In this document: positions 33,883-49,624 of the stretch, piece after piece | How the letters are laid out: every line of letters begins with the position of its first letter | Numbering within the stretch: position 1 is the first letter of the stretch | Source of the DNA: Schistosoma mansoni | Lineage: Eukaryota > Platyhelminthes > Trematoda > Strigeidida > Schistosomatidae | DNA length: 64,000 bases | Direction of reading: 5' to 3' | Assembly (NCBI RefSeq): GCF_000237925.1 | Contig: NC_031502.1 | Span: 26,417,951 to 26,481,950 of the forward strand | Position numbers and translations under genes: made by a program | The notes under the pieces: generated by a model | What the model was told of the DNA's origin: nothing | The model's database searches: none | What the model saw: only the letters and a program-made list of their open reading frames with translations

Positions 33883-36800
33883 GCATACCAGTCTGTAATG
33901 TGTGAGTCACAGTTTAGAGCGTTACATTTTCTAGCTTGGAATATTTGTTTAATTTTGATTGTAGAAGTTTAGAAAGAATCTTGTGAAGAATCTCTGTTCA
34001 GTGTTAGGTAGTTTTGGCCGAGATCATCCACAATGTTTTTACTTTTTACTGAGTCCATTGTACTCAGCACTTAAAGTTATTTTCCGTCCATTCAAGGGGT
34101 AAATAATATATATTATAGTGCATTTTCAGCTAAAGATTTTATTTTAGGCTTACGAAATTATCGACAACTATCTGCTATCCACCTGTTCACTGTAACGTAG
34201 CCCTAGATAGCAGGTAAAAACATAAACGTATCAAAACTCAGGGTTTAAAATAAGACTTTTAGTGAAAATTATACCGTAATATACAACTTTCGCTCAATAA
34301 ATGAGCTAATAAACGGCTGGAATTATCGAGTGCAACACAATTAGTGAACATCAAAGGAGTTGAGGATAACTTAAGCCCCAAGTTTTTAAATATAGTTACT
34401 ATTGTGAGTAAAAAAGCATCATTAGTAGTTATTATGAAAACCAATTATATTCTGAATTAACAAATAGTCCATGTACATTTTAAGTCTTTATAGTATGGGG
34501 TGGCTTTGGAAGTGTAATACGTTCGCTTGAAAGTTTTTATTACCTGCTATCTGATAACATGGAGCCTTTGAGTTCACAGTCAGAAGTTGGCGTTTCATTT
34601 CAACCGGACCTATGGGAAACATGTCCTATATTTTAATGTGGATAATGTCAAACATTTCAATAATTACACCGAATTTTTAAACAATATTATCTAATAATCA
34701 AAGTAAATAATTACCTTCGTTTTTAAGTAAACAGTTTAAAAGTATTAAATTGGTCTTATTGATTTTGAATGGCCTGTATTTCATACTTAAAAGTATTGCT
34801 CTATAGTCATTTTTGTGCGCATTCATGTAACTATAGGAACCATGTATTTCTTATTTTAATCGTATTTCTGCTCTCTCAATCCATACAGGGATGTAGTTCT
34901 ATTGCAAATAAGGCTAAGCGGTTTCCATCGTTTCACTCAGATGGACCAGGACCTGAAACATATAATATAGTATCAAAATGGGCAGTCAGGAAAGCGGATC
35001 CGCATAGCCCTCGGCTTTCGGAAAAGATGAAAAATCAGTCAGCCAGCGAACAAGACAGGGGAAAACGGTTAACTTCTGTAAGTTGGTCGTGCCGTTATCT
35101 AAGAATATAGACTAATTATAAGTTGGACAGTTATTTAAGTTGATGAATATTTGTTAAATACTGGGTAGATCAATAATATATTTTTAATTTTTATATTCCT
35201 TGTATCTTTTATCAGATTACATATTGCACTTGCCAACCCTTGGTTATAGGGTAAACCTGAATTTCGTTTAGTAGTAACTTTGGTTTCTTCTGGATCAGAT
35301 GTCAGTGTAAAACTGATATTTCTATTTGACCTATCTGTTTGTCACAACTTATCTTGACATCTCTCTGAATCGAAGCAACGAGTAGGTTCATTATAACCAA
35401 AAAACAGAATATATGTCTTCCCTATCAGTTTACAGACATTGAGAAGGTATATATTATATGCAATTGTTTTATTTAACTGGTTGCTTTCTTACCCCACTAG
35501 GTTTTATGTTGAGGCATGTTTGATTATAATAAGCAGACAGTTTATCAAACCTCCTTTGTGTCAATCCAGCCATAAAATATGTATACCTGTATAGACTTTC
35601 TTTTAGAAAGAAAGTTTGGTCACCTCGGTTTTCTGTACAGTAATAAGTATATTGAAAAAGGATCACTAATTATTTATTTCATTTTCAAGCCGAAAGTGAC
35701 TTTATTCTCTATTTAGTTCTAAGCTTTCCATTGCATTTTGTATTATTTTCCTTTCCATATTTCTGTTCTTGTCAACTTCTTCACCATGATCGGATATGAG
35801 ATCTGAAAATTCGGAAAGATAAGAGTTCGTAGCAGAACTTAATTTAACGATAATCAGCTGTCACAGATACCAACGATATAATCTACACGTGTTTTAAAGG
35901 AACAAACATTTCGGTCGATAAGGTTTCTAAAGGAGTAGGCATAGGAACACAAATTTTTCTAAAGTATTCACCGTAAAGTGTAAGATAAATTTTAGTGGAT
36001 GACAATAGCAAACTATTTGAATTGTAAGGGTGAGACAGGATAAAAGGTGGTCTTAAGAAATATAATTACATCAGTTAGTCAATCAAACGCAACATGGATC
36101 CTGGCACATGTGTGTATCGGTTCAAGCTCCTATACTCTATAAGCACAGCGAGATGAAACTGTCAGATTTCATCCCTGAGTAGTAGAAGTAGTAAAAGTAT
36201 GAATGTTTGCAGAAAAGATTAGGCATCAAAGATACTATTCGATAAAATATAATCTAGTCTTCACAGACTGGTTCTGTGTCTTGCTTTGGCCAACCCTAAC
36301 TTTCTTTCGACCTACTCCTACACCAGCCATCATTTCAGTCGATTAAGATTCACTATCTCATCAGTCTAATTGCCATACTTACCTAATATTCTGAGTTTAA
36401 TCTCAATTGCTAACTACACGGTATTAAAATGTACGAGCAATACTTTGAAGACATTTAGGACCGAATACTAGTAACCTAATAATATCCTCTATTTCTAAAG
36501 ACCACACTTCATAGTCAGAGAGTAGGATGGAATGAACTGGTGCACAGTAAGCTCATTCTTCAGTTCGTAGACAGATATCTCTCTTAAGCCACAATTAACA
36601 TAAATTGGAAAAAGCCATTTACGGAGGGGAAGTGGTCGTAATAATGATTTCCAAGTACCAAGTAAGAGGTATTTAGCCAAAGGTGTCCTCGAATTACTGC
36701 TACCGTATGTTGGGACCACTGAGTGAGGAGTGATGGGGATTCTAGGCAAAGATTAGTGATTAATTGGTGAGGTTATGAATCTTCATCGACTCAGGTGATT

Positions 36801-39800
36801 AGGACATATCACATATGCCAAACCATCCCACACCTCGACACTCGATATTAAGTTGCGTGTTAATATGATTAAAGGAATAGCTGTGTGTACAATACTGTCC
36901 TTTCATTTTGTCCTCATTTTCTCATATTTTTCATTGTTTTAATTTGACATCTTTATTTACACATACCTTGCACATTTTCAGTATGTAATCAAATTACTCA
37001 GAATACCCTAGACAAGGCTCTGGTTAGCTGCATTTTTTACTATATTACTTAAATACTGCGGATAGACTTCTCAAAGGAACTTTTTTTCTTAATTTGGAGT
37101 TTTATAAGTAGTCTTTTAGGAATATCACAAACCATCATAAAATCTTTCCTTGTCAGTAAATCATTTCAAATCCTTAGAAATTAAGTAATTCTTATGAAGA
37201 CCGTCAACATTCCTTGGTTTTTTGTTTCACAGACATTTTCACTGTTGTTTGATGAATAAGGACCGCTTAAAACATGTAAGAATTCCAAGGATTTGTTAAT
37301 GTTTATGCCTGATGGGTTGTTGTAAGTCATTTTAGAGTACGGTAGAAAGAATACCTATTTAATTAAGTAGACTGTGCGATTCACTGTTATTTTTTGAGAA
37401 TTGTGAATGATGTATTGATAAATCAGGGTTTATTTTCGTATGACACGGTTTATCTGCTGTTCATGTCATCTCAGAATGTTTATTATTTGAAGCTAAATTT
37501 GATGTTCTTATTCACGGTAAATTCCGTTTCAGTACGAGATAATTCCTGATGTTCGATTTCGAGATGTACCAAGCATACCTTCTGGTGACTATGTGCATGG
37601 TTACGAAGAGGGTCTAGATGGTCGACTTCACCCTCAATCTGGACCAAAAAGGGATGTAACACTTGGTCCAGCGTTTTATGGGCCTACCAAAGACCCTGTT
37701 TTTACGCGGTATAAAGGGTGTGGTTGGTCAAAGAGTGTGAGTTTTTCTTTTGCGATTTTCATTACAGTTGATTTTTTTGAACGATGTTTTTAATTGTGAT
37801 ATTTAAAGTAAGATTACTCTTTGGTAGTTAAGTAATTCTAGGTTATCCAAGTTTAAGTTTCACACTGTCGTAAACCATATATTCTTGTAGGGAATCATAA
37901 TATTAATTTTAAATTTTATAGCAATGATTTTATTAAACAGAAACAGAAGCTGTATAACAACATGAAACAGTCTTAGTCAACTATTTCCTTGGAAATTTAC
38001 AGCGTTATTTTCTAATCTTCTACTTTAGCTAAAGGTCAATATTCTTTATTTAGGAAAGCGTATATACAAAGCATTCTCCTATATTCCGCAGTTTACAAAT
38101 AATAATCTACCGATAAACGATAGATTTAACCTTAAAAATAAATGAAGTATTGTTTAAAAAACTTTGTTTTATGAATATATTGCAGTAACCATAGTATTTT
38201 ATACCGAAATAGAATTTTCAAGGATAGTGTGCTCATATAGAATTTGATGAACGTCACTAAAGGCAAGTATGTAAAATATAGGAAGGCGAATTATCATGTA
38301 GCTATAATGGAGGGGAAACCATTCCTTTATTTGGTATTAAAAATATTTTTTCTGTACAGAATTTAAAGTTGGCAACACTTCAAGATTTCTCGTAGTCAAT
38401 TTACAGATCACTGGCAAATACAGGTGATAATATTTGTGAATATTTTAAAGTCTCAATAATTTGGACTGAATTCCCACTGGTCATTAGAAGTAACACTGGC
38501 TTATGGCCACTAAAATGCATCCAGGTGCTTTTAAAAAAATAAGCTAAATGTCTGTAATTAACTCAATGTGTGGCTGAATCCCACATGCAGGATGGTGGAT
38601 GCTCACCGCCGAGGAGTCCCATACTAGGACGGAACATCCGTCCAGTATTTTCGGGTTTTCAGTGGGGGTCTAACATCGATCGATTCATGATCTCAATCAA
38701 AAACGTAACGACCTCCACAACCCCATACTGATGATTCTAGTTTTTGCATTGATACAATTACAGTTTGTAGCTATCATTCGTTGCAAAATGGTGATCATTG
38801 TAAATATGTCCTGGCATTTTTTCTATGAGTTACTTTTGCTTTCCGCAAATTTTTATTCTTACCACGTTGTATTTTTGTTTCTATCTTTCAGACTTCGGAA
38901 CGTTATCTACCATACAGAGCTTCAAATTCAGTTGGTCCAGGGAAATATGATCCTTATAATGATCCTTGGCTAAAACTTATTGAAACTGCTAGAGAAAGAA
39001 GTAACATTGAGGCTGAACATCCTTTGGCAGTTCCGAGATTCATGGATAAAGTTGTTTATGAATTACACAAACAAGTATCTTCCTTTTGTATCTAAATTTG
39101 GATATTTCCTAGTTTACTGACTCTTTTGTTATTTCCTAAGGCTAACTTCGTGACGTGTATATTTCTACTAGGTTTCCAGTCGTGATTCACACCTATATTT
39201 TAACTGAGTTTATTATTTTAAATAACATATGGATCAAGAACAATAAAATGATATTTAAGTTAGCTTGTTATCTACTTGGATAGACAATAGAAAATCCTCT
39301 GCAAACTACTGAAGTTTAGCCGTTGATTCACAGTTATTCACCGCATAAGCATGAGTTGATTTACGAAATTAATTAAAAATATTCATTTACTATGTAGGAA
39401 GTAATTTTAGCAAATGATTCTTTTTTTTCTACGATACATGCTGCCCATAATATAATTCTTCGGCCTCTCTTATAATGGCTTACATAAAGAGTAGAAAACA
39501 TACTTAAAGTTTTGTTGAATGCGTTACTTAAAAGATCATCAACCACAGGTTAAAAAGAATCTTTTTTATTTTGCTCGAACTATTTATTATACTTTTAGAG
39601 ATTAAGTTAACTTCATTTCAAACTAGTAACCTTCAGTTTTTTTATTTAATAAACTAACAGTAACAACTTGACTTATTTGTTTGATAGAACTTACACCCGA
39701 TTTGTTCGTACCAGTATTGTTATTATTAAACCAACGCTATTAATCATACATATATAGATTCAAAATAATTTGTTGTCCTTACAATAATACGAGACATAAC

Positions 39801-39827
39801 AATCAAAATTATTGAGTTAATTTGGTA

Positions 39828-39868
<41 letters not shown>

Positions 39869-41130
39869 CATGCATTAACTCAGAAAATAGATTAATAACT
39901 ATTTGACTCGTCAAAATAAAGACGAAAATACATCACTGTGACGATGGTTAGGTACTTATATAAGAATGTAGTACTGTCAAAACAAAAACTCGCTACAGTT
40001 TAGATTCACAAACCCATGTTTGTGTCTTTTTTTTGAAGACCAGTTCGAGGAGCTTAAGATAATAACGTTGAACTAACCGTTTATCCTGAAGCAAAGCTAA
40101 AGGATCAATGTAGTTTATGAATTGAAAATCTGAATGTAATTTATCAACTGTCAGGCGTAATTTAAACTACCAATACTTCATTACACAAAATATTTTGAAG
40201 ATCAATGGTAGTCTATATTTACATCATAAATTCATTGAGAAAACCAATTTATATTAGAAACTACAAATCGTCATCCCAAATTATTGCTACAGCCAAACTA
40301 GTCTACTAAAAACTCATGGAGACGTAAAAGCAAATGCTTTCCGTTAATTAGATAATAACATAAGTTGCCGAATTAGCAATGCGGTTATCCGTGAAATCTA
40401 GGATGGGCATTTCGTCCTATTTGAGACTAGTCAGCTGGACGTGCCTGGATCCCAGAGTTGATGTTCACTCCGGCATTACAACTCGACACTTTTAGTTTCT
40501 AACGTTTACGATCTATCCAAATGGTTACTGAGTCCACGTAGACTCTCATAAATGCAACGAGTATGAATTTTAGTTCAATTTGAAATGGTTTGGATTATCA
40601 CATTGTTGATATTTTGACTGAAATTTGATCAGTCTAAGTCGTTATATATGAATTCTGTGCGGATTGCCTCGAAATATACATCATGACACAAGTTTGTATA
40701 GAATAGGTTAAATATGACTAGTAGCGGAATCAAAGACGCCTGTTTCGTCCTGTTTGCGACTCATCATATCCGTTGCACAGGTGGTTATGTTAACTCTATA
40801 GCTATGTGAATGTCGTAGGTGTTTGAAGCGAAAAAGTGTCGAATTTGAATATCGGAGTAAACATCAACTCTGGGATGCAGGTACATCCAGCTGACTAGTC
40901 TCAAATAAGACAAAATGCCCGTCATAGATTCCACTGATAATCACGTTTCATTTGTTCTTACAATTTTGTGTCGTAATGGGTATATCGAGGCAATCCGCAC
41001 AAAATCCATATCTACTAATTTAGACTGATCGAATTTCAGTCAAAATGTCTACAACGCGATAACTCATACCATTCAAATCCAGTAAAATTAGAAGGTAAAA
41101 ATATTTATCATCTATAACAGTTGTTAGATG

Positions 41131-41178
<48 letters not shown>

Positions 41179-44100
41179 AATGACAGATTTCGCAAACTTT
41201 TGTTTATTATCAATATTTCGAATTTAATTTCCTTTTACTTTTTTTGCCACTCAATAGAACTTCCCTAGTCCCTGTTCATACAACATACAAGACAAGCAAA
41301 TATCTAAGGCTAATGCGGTGCAAGTGCCTTTTAATACTGAAGAGCAAGTAATTCATACCTAATCTTCGCTAAGTTTTTTAAAGATTGTTTAAGTTGGTAC
41401 AAGGCTTACATAATGAATATAGCGTTAAGTTTTTCCACGTAATCGCGGTGGCTCCATTTCTCGTGGAGAATCTTTATCTTGATATGTGTCTTCTAGCTGC
41501 TTCATTTTTCAATTTTCAATAATTCTGACTAGAATTGATATCTGTAACCGATATTTGACTACAATGGATTCAACAGACTTACTCACAGAGTTAGTAATGA
41601 GCTCTAAGTTTTCGTAGCAGTGCTATAATACATATTCTTCAATCAGATATGTATAAAAAATTAGAAGTGATCATCAGAGGGTAAGCGGTGACCAGGTGAT
41701 TGTAGATAAACCAACAATTTATAATGGTTTAGGTAGGATTGCTTGTTCATGATTTGATTAAAAATGATGGTTTCTTAGGCCTAGATACTTTAAACAAATT
41801 TCTGTCCTACTGAAAATATGATTTGAAGGAACATGTTTTTAGCATGGATTATCTTTTATTATGAGAGTTTTTGTACGACTTTTTTCTAGGTTACCTAGAT
41901 AACTGTAGATCTTTCTCCACCGAGTTTATAAGTAGCTCATTTTATTATATGTAAGTGGCTAAGTAGAAGTTTCAAGTTTTATCGATAGAAGAGAAAAAAA
42001 TTTTAAGTTATATTATGTGTGAAAATAACTCCGCCAGTAGCCCCTCCGGGGGCTGTATATATAATGACATTTCACTCAGTTTGCACATAAATTTAGTTGT
42101 CGAAATAGTTCAGACTTCAAGGTAAATCTTATTATCTTACTACTGTTTATTAACAACTTTTTATCTTTATTTTCGATCATTAATTTCATTTTCCACAGAT
42201 CAAAAGCTTCATTTTATTTCATATTTGTTAAGAGATTCAAAGAGAAAGTCATTGACACGCCAGGACCAAACGCATATGACTTAAAAAGTGGTGCGATTTC
42301 AAGAAGGTGGTTAAGGCGTTTCCAGCCTAAACCTTTTGATGCTACGTCTGAAAGGTTCACTACCCAAAGTGACGCAAGACCAGGTGGGTCTCAATATTTC
42401 ACTCTCTACATCATGAGATGGATGGACTTTGTAAGACTCAGACGTATAGCTACTTCCAAATAAGTTTTTATCACCACAAATATTATGTAGGGAACCTATA
42501 AAGTCTGTTTAGTCCCTTAGATCATTTTGCCATAAAGGGAAATCCACCAAGATATGTTGATTAAAGCGTTTATTTTAAGTGGAACTATGATTTTTGAGTC
42601 ATCCTAATTCTGGTCAAATTCTAAATGAAACTAAGGGTAAATAGAATTAAACATATGTTTAATAATTTCAGCATTCGAGATGGGAATAATACAATTATAT
42701 GAAAAGTTTTGATCTGTTTTCCTGACAGAAATAATCGTATTAAAGTTTATAGTATGCTTGATGTTATAGAAAGTTCAGTGTGATTGTTCCACTTCCACTT
42801 TGAAATGTGGATGTTGTAAGTATATTCTCTGACTAGGATTTTCATGCTATCTTACCAAGGTCCTAGGGTTTCGATATAGATGTTTATAGTCGTCCATATG
42901 ATTAGTCCCTCAGTGTTATAGAAAAGCAGATTACTGCTATGTTAGCTTTCATGAACTGTTATAAAAGGGCGAAAATTGGCATTCCACTATTCAGTTTATA
43001 AAAACTGATCTTATCTTGTAAGTACCTCAGAATTTATCTCATATATTGACCTTTTAGTGGCCCAATGATTTGATTCCTGTTTGAACGAGTGATGATGTTA
43101 ACAAATAAAAAAAATGTCGGCTACCATCGTATATAATTATCCACTTAATTCGCGTCAGAGAACAATGGAGTAAAAGTAGTCAAATACGAGAATGAATTTT
43201 GGATTTTTGGGTGCTTTACACATACGTTGATCTAGATAGATAGTCAGAGAAACGAAGTCGAGAGGCAGACCGGAGAAGGCAAGTGTGCCAATTTCATTTA
43301 ATAAAGCATGACTCAATATTTGTAGCCAGACAAAATAAACTAAAGACATGTGATGAATAGGATAAGCAACGGACACATCTATGCTCATATAAAAACAACC
43401 AATGTTTTAAGCAAACTATTGACAAGGTCAAAATGTGACTCAAGAGTAATAAACAAATTGGTCTGTCGGGAAGCTAGAAGAACTCATGTGGGCTTGGAAT
43501 GGTACTAGGCACTACAGCGTATCTCATCTGATTTGAGATGGCAAGTGAAAGGACATGAATGTCTTTGAGACAGTAATTTTAGTTAACATGATCAGCAGTC
43601 AAAATTTGAGCTAAAGATTTCACAAGTTATACTTGGAGTACATATATGATGTCAAAAAACGCCAAAACTTCAATTTTAGTCGCTGTATTGTTTACACGCG
43701 TAGTTTTTCAATAAAATGATTTTTTTTACTGAAAATTACTGAGCAGTTAAATAAGGTTACTCAAATTTTCAAGATTTAGCATCCCTATTATTTGGTGAAA
43801 TTTTATTAACTTTTAGTTTGTAACTTTTCATTATTGAACAATCCTCTTAACCTTTTCCATCCAAGGAATTTAAATCCGATTTGAGTGTGCTTCGATCATA
43901 TTTAATTGGTCACGAGATAACCCTGTTGTCAGTCAATCAAACCTTTAACTATCAATGTTAGATTTATTAGTCTGTCATTACTAATAATGTCCTTTTTCCC
44001 GTAGTTATTTGTTTGGCTTTATTATTATCAGTTTTTCTGTCAGTGTAAACTAACTTCTTCAAAACTTTGTTAAACTGTTTAATAATACTTAATTAAACAT

Positions 44101-46455
44101 TAGAATACATAAATGACTTCCAACGTCCATTAAAAGCACCTAGCGCCTTTTTGTCCCTGGAAATAAAACTGAGCAGTCCAAGAAAAATTGGCACAAGATA
44201 CTCTATTTCAACCTTATGATCAGTGTAACACTTAATGACGGAACTTATTAAGTAGGCGTAGGAAAGAGATTTTAAGATTATTTTATTTAATGGGCTGAGA
44301 GTATCATCAAGAAATCTGAAGAAACTTTAGGAGGGGTGAGCTTCCTCATATCCTTAACCCCCAGACTTTGGTAGGGATACAAAGTGAGATTTAACACCTG
44401 ATTTTTGGGTGGAAGTTTAAAGATTGTATTCAGCACATAGATACTGGTATCTATGATTAAGGTAGCTCTCAGTACTACATGTTTTAAGCAACGTTGTATA
44501 GAACAGTGGTTCACTTCCAGGTTTATCAAAGACATTTATTCTTATTGAAGTTATCCATACTTCAGTGAACACTTTTTGGAATGACTAGTTTTTTGGTACT
44601 ACTCAGTTATTGAACGCTTTTCCATAATCTTCCTATTAAGTATGTTTAAGTTTTTAATGAGGGACGTTTTATTAGGAATTTTATGTCACCTGTAACGCTT
44701 TGAGTGAAGTTGGTTTAAGCCTGTTCAGCCTCTTCATTCAATTGTCCCTGAACTGGAAAAGTATTATGTGCCATCAACTGACCCATCTTGGTTTTTTCGA
44801 TCCAGTTGTTTTGTCAGTTTTATGTTTCTTACTACTGACTGTTGAAGATGGTGTCAAATGACTATAAACATGTAAATTACAAATCCTCATTAAGTTCATA
44901 ATATCGTAGTAATTGATAGGTGATTTTGAGGAAACCATTATGATATAGTTGGGTATAAAAAGGAACTACAGCTGTTCATTTAGATGAGAGGAGTTATACA
45001 ACTAGATTTCCATAAAGTAGGTTATAACAGCTTGTTGTTACAGTAAATAACTTTCTGTGGTTATGACGCTTACTAAATGGAAATTATGATACGCTGATCG
45101 ATTTGTGAAAAAGATAAGGTGATGCTTTTTCAAGATTCTTTGACTTTACACGATGTTTTACGATAATGGCTTGATATTCACGTAAAGGCTTATGAGAATA
45201 TTTATATAGAAATTAAATCTGAATTCGTCTTGACCAAAATAAATAATGAAGAACATTTGACTACTCATGAGTAGTTAAATAATAAAAATATTAAACTCCA
45301 GTCAGTCATCCTTCGTTTCTGAAAAAACAAATAGCCTAAATAAAAAAAATAGGAGGATAACTTCAGACTGTCATTATTTTTCTAGGTGAAGGTAGTCAAT
45401 GGCTAAATTTTTCTTAGTTGCTGACAGTTCAAATCTATCGTTTTAGTTGATTTAAGCAAGTGAGTTTTTGTGCTTCTGAAACAAAAGAATGTGTAGTCCA
45501 CCTAATTTTTTCATTAGTAACAAGGTATCTCCAAAAACAAGCCTAAAGACTTCAGGTCTCTCTAATTCGATGTGATTTAATAGCACACGAGAAAATATTG
45601 AAAACAGATAGGAATGAATGACGGAAATGATTCTTTGGGATGAAGATAAGACACTAAATTATTGGATGTTGGGGAAATGACATCAAACAATAGCTGAATT
45701 GTCAAGATGGTTTGATTAAATTTGTTGATCTTTTTAGGCTTTAAAATAAACATTTTAAAATCATTTGGAGTATTTAACCTCTGCTCATCAAGTAAATAAA
45801 AATGAGTAAAAGTAAAATCACATGGGTAGATTTGAAGTTTACTCCAAGAAATGTGCCTTTATTTAGTTTTGGTAGTTAACATCGAGATATTTTGAAGAAA
45901 TTTCTCTTGACGTTAAAATTTCAGTCACACTAGTCTACGTGTGTTTGAACTGACGATTGATTTTGAAAATTAATATGGGTTAATCATAAATAGCAACTGA
46001 AACAATGGAGACTTGTGTTTTGGTTAACTCTTAGTGATTTACTGTATTTCCAAAATTCAAAATACACTTCTTGAAATTAAAGAGAATAAACAACAAATCT
46101 TTAATACATCTGATTTAAAATGTATTTGTTAGGTTACTTATATCATTGAAAGTGTGGCTATATTACCGTAGTACTGTTTGCTCTGTTATTAAACGTCTTA
46201 TCTAGTTACGGTTCAACAAAATCTTCAGATTATTGAATTATGTTTTTCGGAAATAATCAAATTAAATAAAACACTTGTTTTTATCTGACACTAAATTCTC
46301 TTATGCTGAATTACTTTGAAAGTATATAAATCCGTTTTTGATCGTTTTAGCTAATGCATATCATGGAGTTCTATAATGTTATCTAACTCAGAATTCCTTA
46401 GCAAATACAGTTGTGGTATCACTTTAATTATCAGATACAAGTCTGTTGACATACA

Positions 46456-46489
<34 letters not shown>

Positions 46490-49400
46490 CGTTTTTAATT
46501 CATGTTGAATATCGACTCAAGAGTTAGTCATTAACTGTTCTGACAGCAAGGTTCAAAACTAGTGTTCAGTTTCCCTCCACTTTCTTCTTGTAATTACTTT
46601 AAGGCAACTGATAATGTTTTTGTCTTAAAAATCTTAATTTATATATTCCAAACAGTATTGAGTAAAATAATATAACAGTCAACCTGTGTGTATTGTGGAG
46701 TCATTCTCTGATAGACATACTTAACCTTATGTGGGGTGTTACCGGTGAAAATGTTATAACCCACATGAATTTTCGTTGGGCTCCAAACAACTATTAACTA
46801 TTTCAAAAATAGAATGAAATGTACATCTATATTATGAGATTATTTGCCCCTAAGCAAACCGAAAAGAGTAATCTAAGTCAGAATTCCTTAGTTACAGGTT
46901 TCTTCTTCGTTGAATAGTCTACTGATGGTCTTGAGTAATATTGTAGAGATACCCGACGAACTCCTAATGGAAAACTTATTCAAACTTGACTTTTAACATT
47001 AAGAGGAACGTAATTATGATACTGCGTATTTGTGATTTTAACCCATGAAATTAAAAGGTCTTGGTCCGGATACTGTTTCCTTTGTTTGAAAGTGACTAAT
47101 ATTCACTCAAAATGTGTTAGGAATTACTGTAATTATCTGTACTTCTTACCAATTGATGAAGTTACTAAGTTCAAGACTTTTAACTCAAATGTCCTTCACA
47201 GTGTCTTAGATGAAGCACTAGTTATACCCAGGTTTCTCGTTAAAAAGGATTGCATTTCGTTTCCTTGTTGGGTGCCTCCGCTTCCAATTGGTTATTTTTT
47301 GACCTAATTCGACTTTACAAGATAAGTTTATTTCTTAACCTATTTCCCTGTTTCATATTCAGTAATTTACTGATTACAATTAAACTGAGTTTGATTTGTC
47401 AAAATGCTTCAATAATCTCATTCTTGAATGAGAATAGGATTTCTTAAAATGAGCGTTAAAAAGAATTGTTAGGTAGGAGAGGAATTCACATCTTCCTTAA
47501 ATCTTTCTATAAAGTAATTTGATTTCCGAATTTTGTTTGAATAAATTGTCATACTTTAACAAGCAACTGATTATGATGATGGGATGAATAATAAACTGAA
47601 TAAAAACAAATTATGAAACTTTCAGTACATAGGTGATTTGATCATGTGACATAAATCCGTCATCTGTTTTGTTGCGGTACTTTGTTAAAATAATGATCAC
47701 CGTAATAAATATCACTGGCAAGTCAAATTTTGTTAAACTCCTGAAGAAGATAGATAAGCAAGACTATTTTGATAACATCGTCTAAATAAATATTTATGCT
47801 TGTACAGCAATTGTAAGCCAGGTGAAACAAACAGGCAATAAGTCTTTAAATAAATCCCACTTTAATAGAAATTATTAAGAAAAAGAGTGAACCGCCAATT
47901 TCATCATATCACTGTATAAAATGTTAGTTCTTTTAACCATCATGGTGATATGAAATTACTTTTTTGTTTTTTAAACGAAGAAGTTATTTATTTTATTAAT
48001 TCAGTAATAACAGATAGATGTCACGACAACTTTTTAGAATATTTATCACTCTTAATTTCATATATTAACAAACGACTTCATACGAATGACATTTTTGAAA
48101 TTTCTACTTAACTAGCTCTCGGTGTACTGTATCCATATGTGAATAACACTGTTTGTGGTAAACACTCCTATCTAGGTATTTCACGTAGGGCAGAAAATGC
48201 AAATTATAAGATAGCTCACCTTTCTATTAGTTTACACGAATAATTCTATTTCAGAAAATGATTTTAGATTAAAGTCACTTAATGGGCTTAGTCTTAACTT
48301 TGTAAGCACATCCAGTAGTTGGTTACGGTAAGAAAGTATTCTGGCTGATGGAGTTACAGTTGAAACATATGTATCAGTCTTGCTTCTCGTGGGAAGCTAG
48401 TTATCCATCTCATATAAAGTTATAACAAAGAGCCCGGATGTACATGACTTATTTACTGTGTATAGTAGTAAAGAACAATTAATACGATGAAAGATATTGT
48501 TATACTTAAAACAGCAACACCCGTGCCAAAATATTACTTTCAATGATTCCGTTTATTAAGGCTATACTGTTAAATTAAAATAACTTCAGCATCTTGTTGT
48601 GCCAATTATTAAACCACAAGTTTTCCTTTGAAGAGTAGTACAAGGGTAATTCAGCAAAATTTAGACGGTTCTAATCATTAAAATAACAAACTTGCGAACA
48701 TGATTTTCAACAAAGGATATAAAAAAGGATAAGGTGGTAAGCGTCGTAGTTTTTTATTTTTCTGAGAACCGTTTTTTTTATTCGATTTGTTGTAAATCGT
48801 GAAAAGCTGAGTATCAGTCTAGTTCGTAACTAAAACTTGTGGCTACACTAAGTTTACTCAAATACAAAATGTTTTCAATTTTCATTGTTATATTTTTTAA
48901 AGCCTAAGAACATTGGCCTTAGATAAAACACACTTTTCTCATACAATTTCCATTGGCTAGATGGTAATGAGTTAGGAATCCATTAATTTATATAGAAATT
49001 ATTTGAAGGTTTCTAACTTAGAAAACGATGTGTTTAAGAGCAAGGTATGTATTTCTATCATATTGGTTTGATATGACTATTTAGTGTTAGTGGGATTCAT
49101 ACAAAGAACAACCTTATAATAATAATTGAACATAAATAAAAATAGACTGCGGTATATTTCAGAGTAGTCCAGAATATCACATTATTTATAGTTTAAAATA
49201 ACGTAAATGAAAAGCAAACAAACTACAAGTACATTTTTTTTCGGTATAAGGCCTATACCGACGTAGATGACTAATTTTAAAGTTAACCAAGATTTTGAGA
49301 GTTGTGGTAAAGTTAAGTAGATATTTCCCTAGTATATAAAGTTATCTACTAAGTGATATCTTACATATTTTATGAATATAAGTTGGAAATAAGTAAAATT

Positions 49401-49584
49401 GTATGAACACATATATTTTGATATACTCGAGATATTTAGTGGATAATATTGCATTATGCAGTTGAGTTTATCATATAAAATATAATTCTGGAAATTATAT
49501 ATGTATATTTACACATAACTTTCTAGTAGGAAAATGGAGTATAATTAATAAGCAATTCATTCGGCTTAATACTGTCAAACTTTC

Positions 49585-49624
<40 letters not shown>

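Larger units (their letters stand above)
30550..34888 (+). other. STPG2-like intron 1 (4.3 kb)
   Basis: gtgaaa...ccatacag. AT-rich, with an RTE deletion derivative at 33056-33240 and a TA tract at 33849-33880. Confidence 0.8.
35078..37532 (+). other. STPG2-like intron 2 (2.5 kb)
   Basis: gtaagt...gtttcag. Contains LINE C-terminal fragments at 36080-36870. Confidence 0.8.
39075..42232 (+). other. STPG2-like intron 4 (3.2 kb)
   Basis: Contains two TA tracts, a hammerhead satellite dimer with an inverted copy (40380-41090), and a short RTE 5'-leader-like scrap at 42029-42056. Confidence 0.75.

Noticed and set aside
40395-40935. Active hammerhead ribozymes at 40.4-40.9 kb
   Set aside because: Each core has at least one invariant base changed (CUGACUA, AUGAUGA, or CAAAA for CGAAA), so recorded as relics only.
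42199-42232. Alternative start of STPG2 exon 5 at the cacag acceptor (42198)
   Set aside because: In the required phase it reads a TAA within 11 codons.
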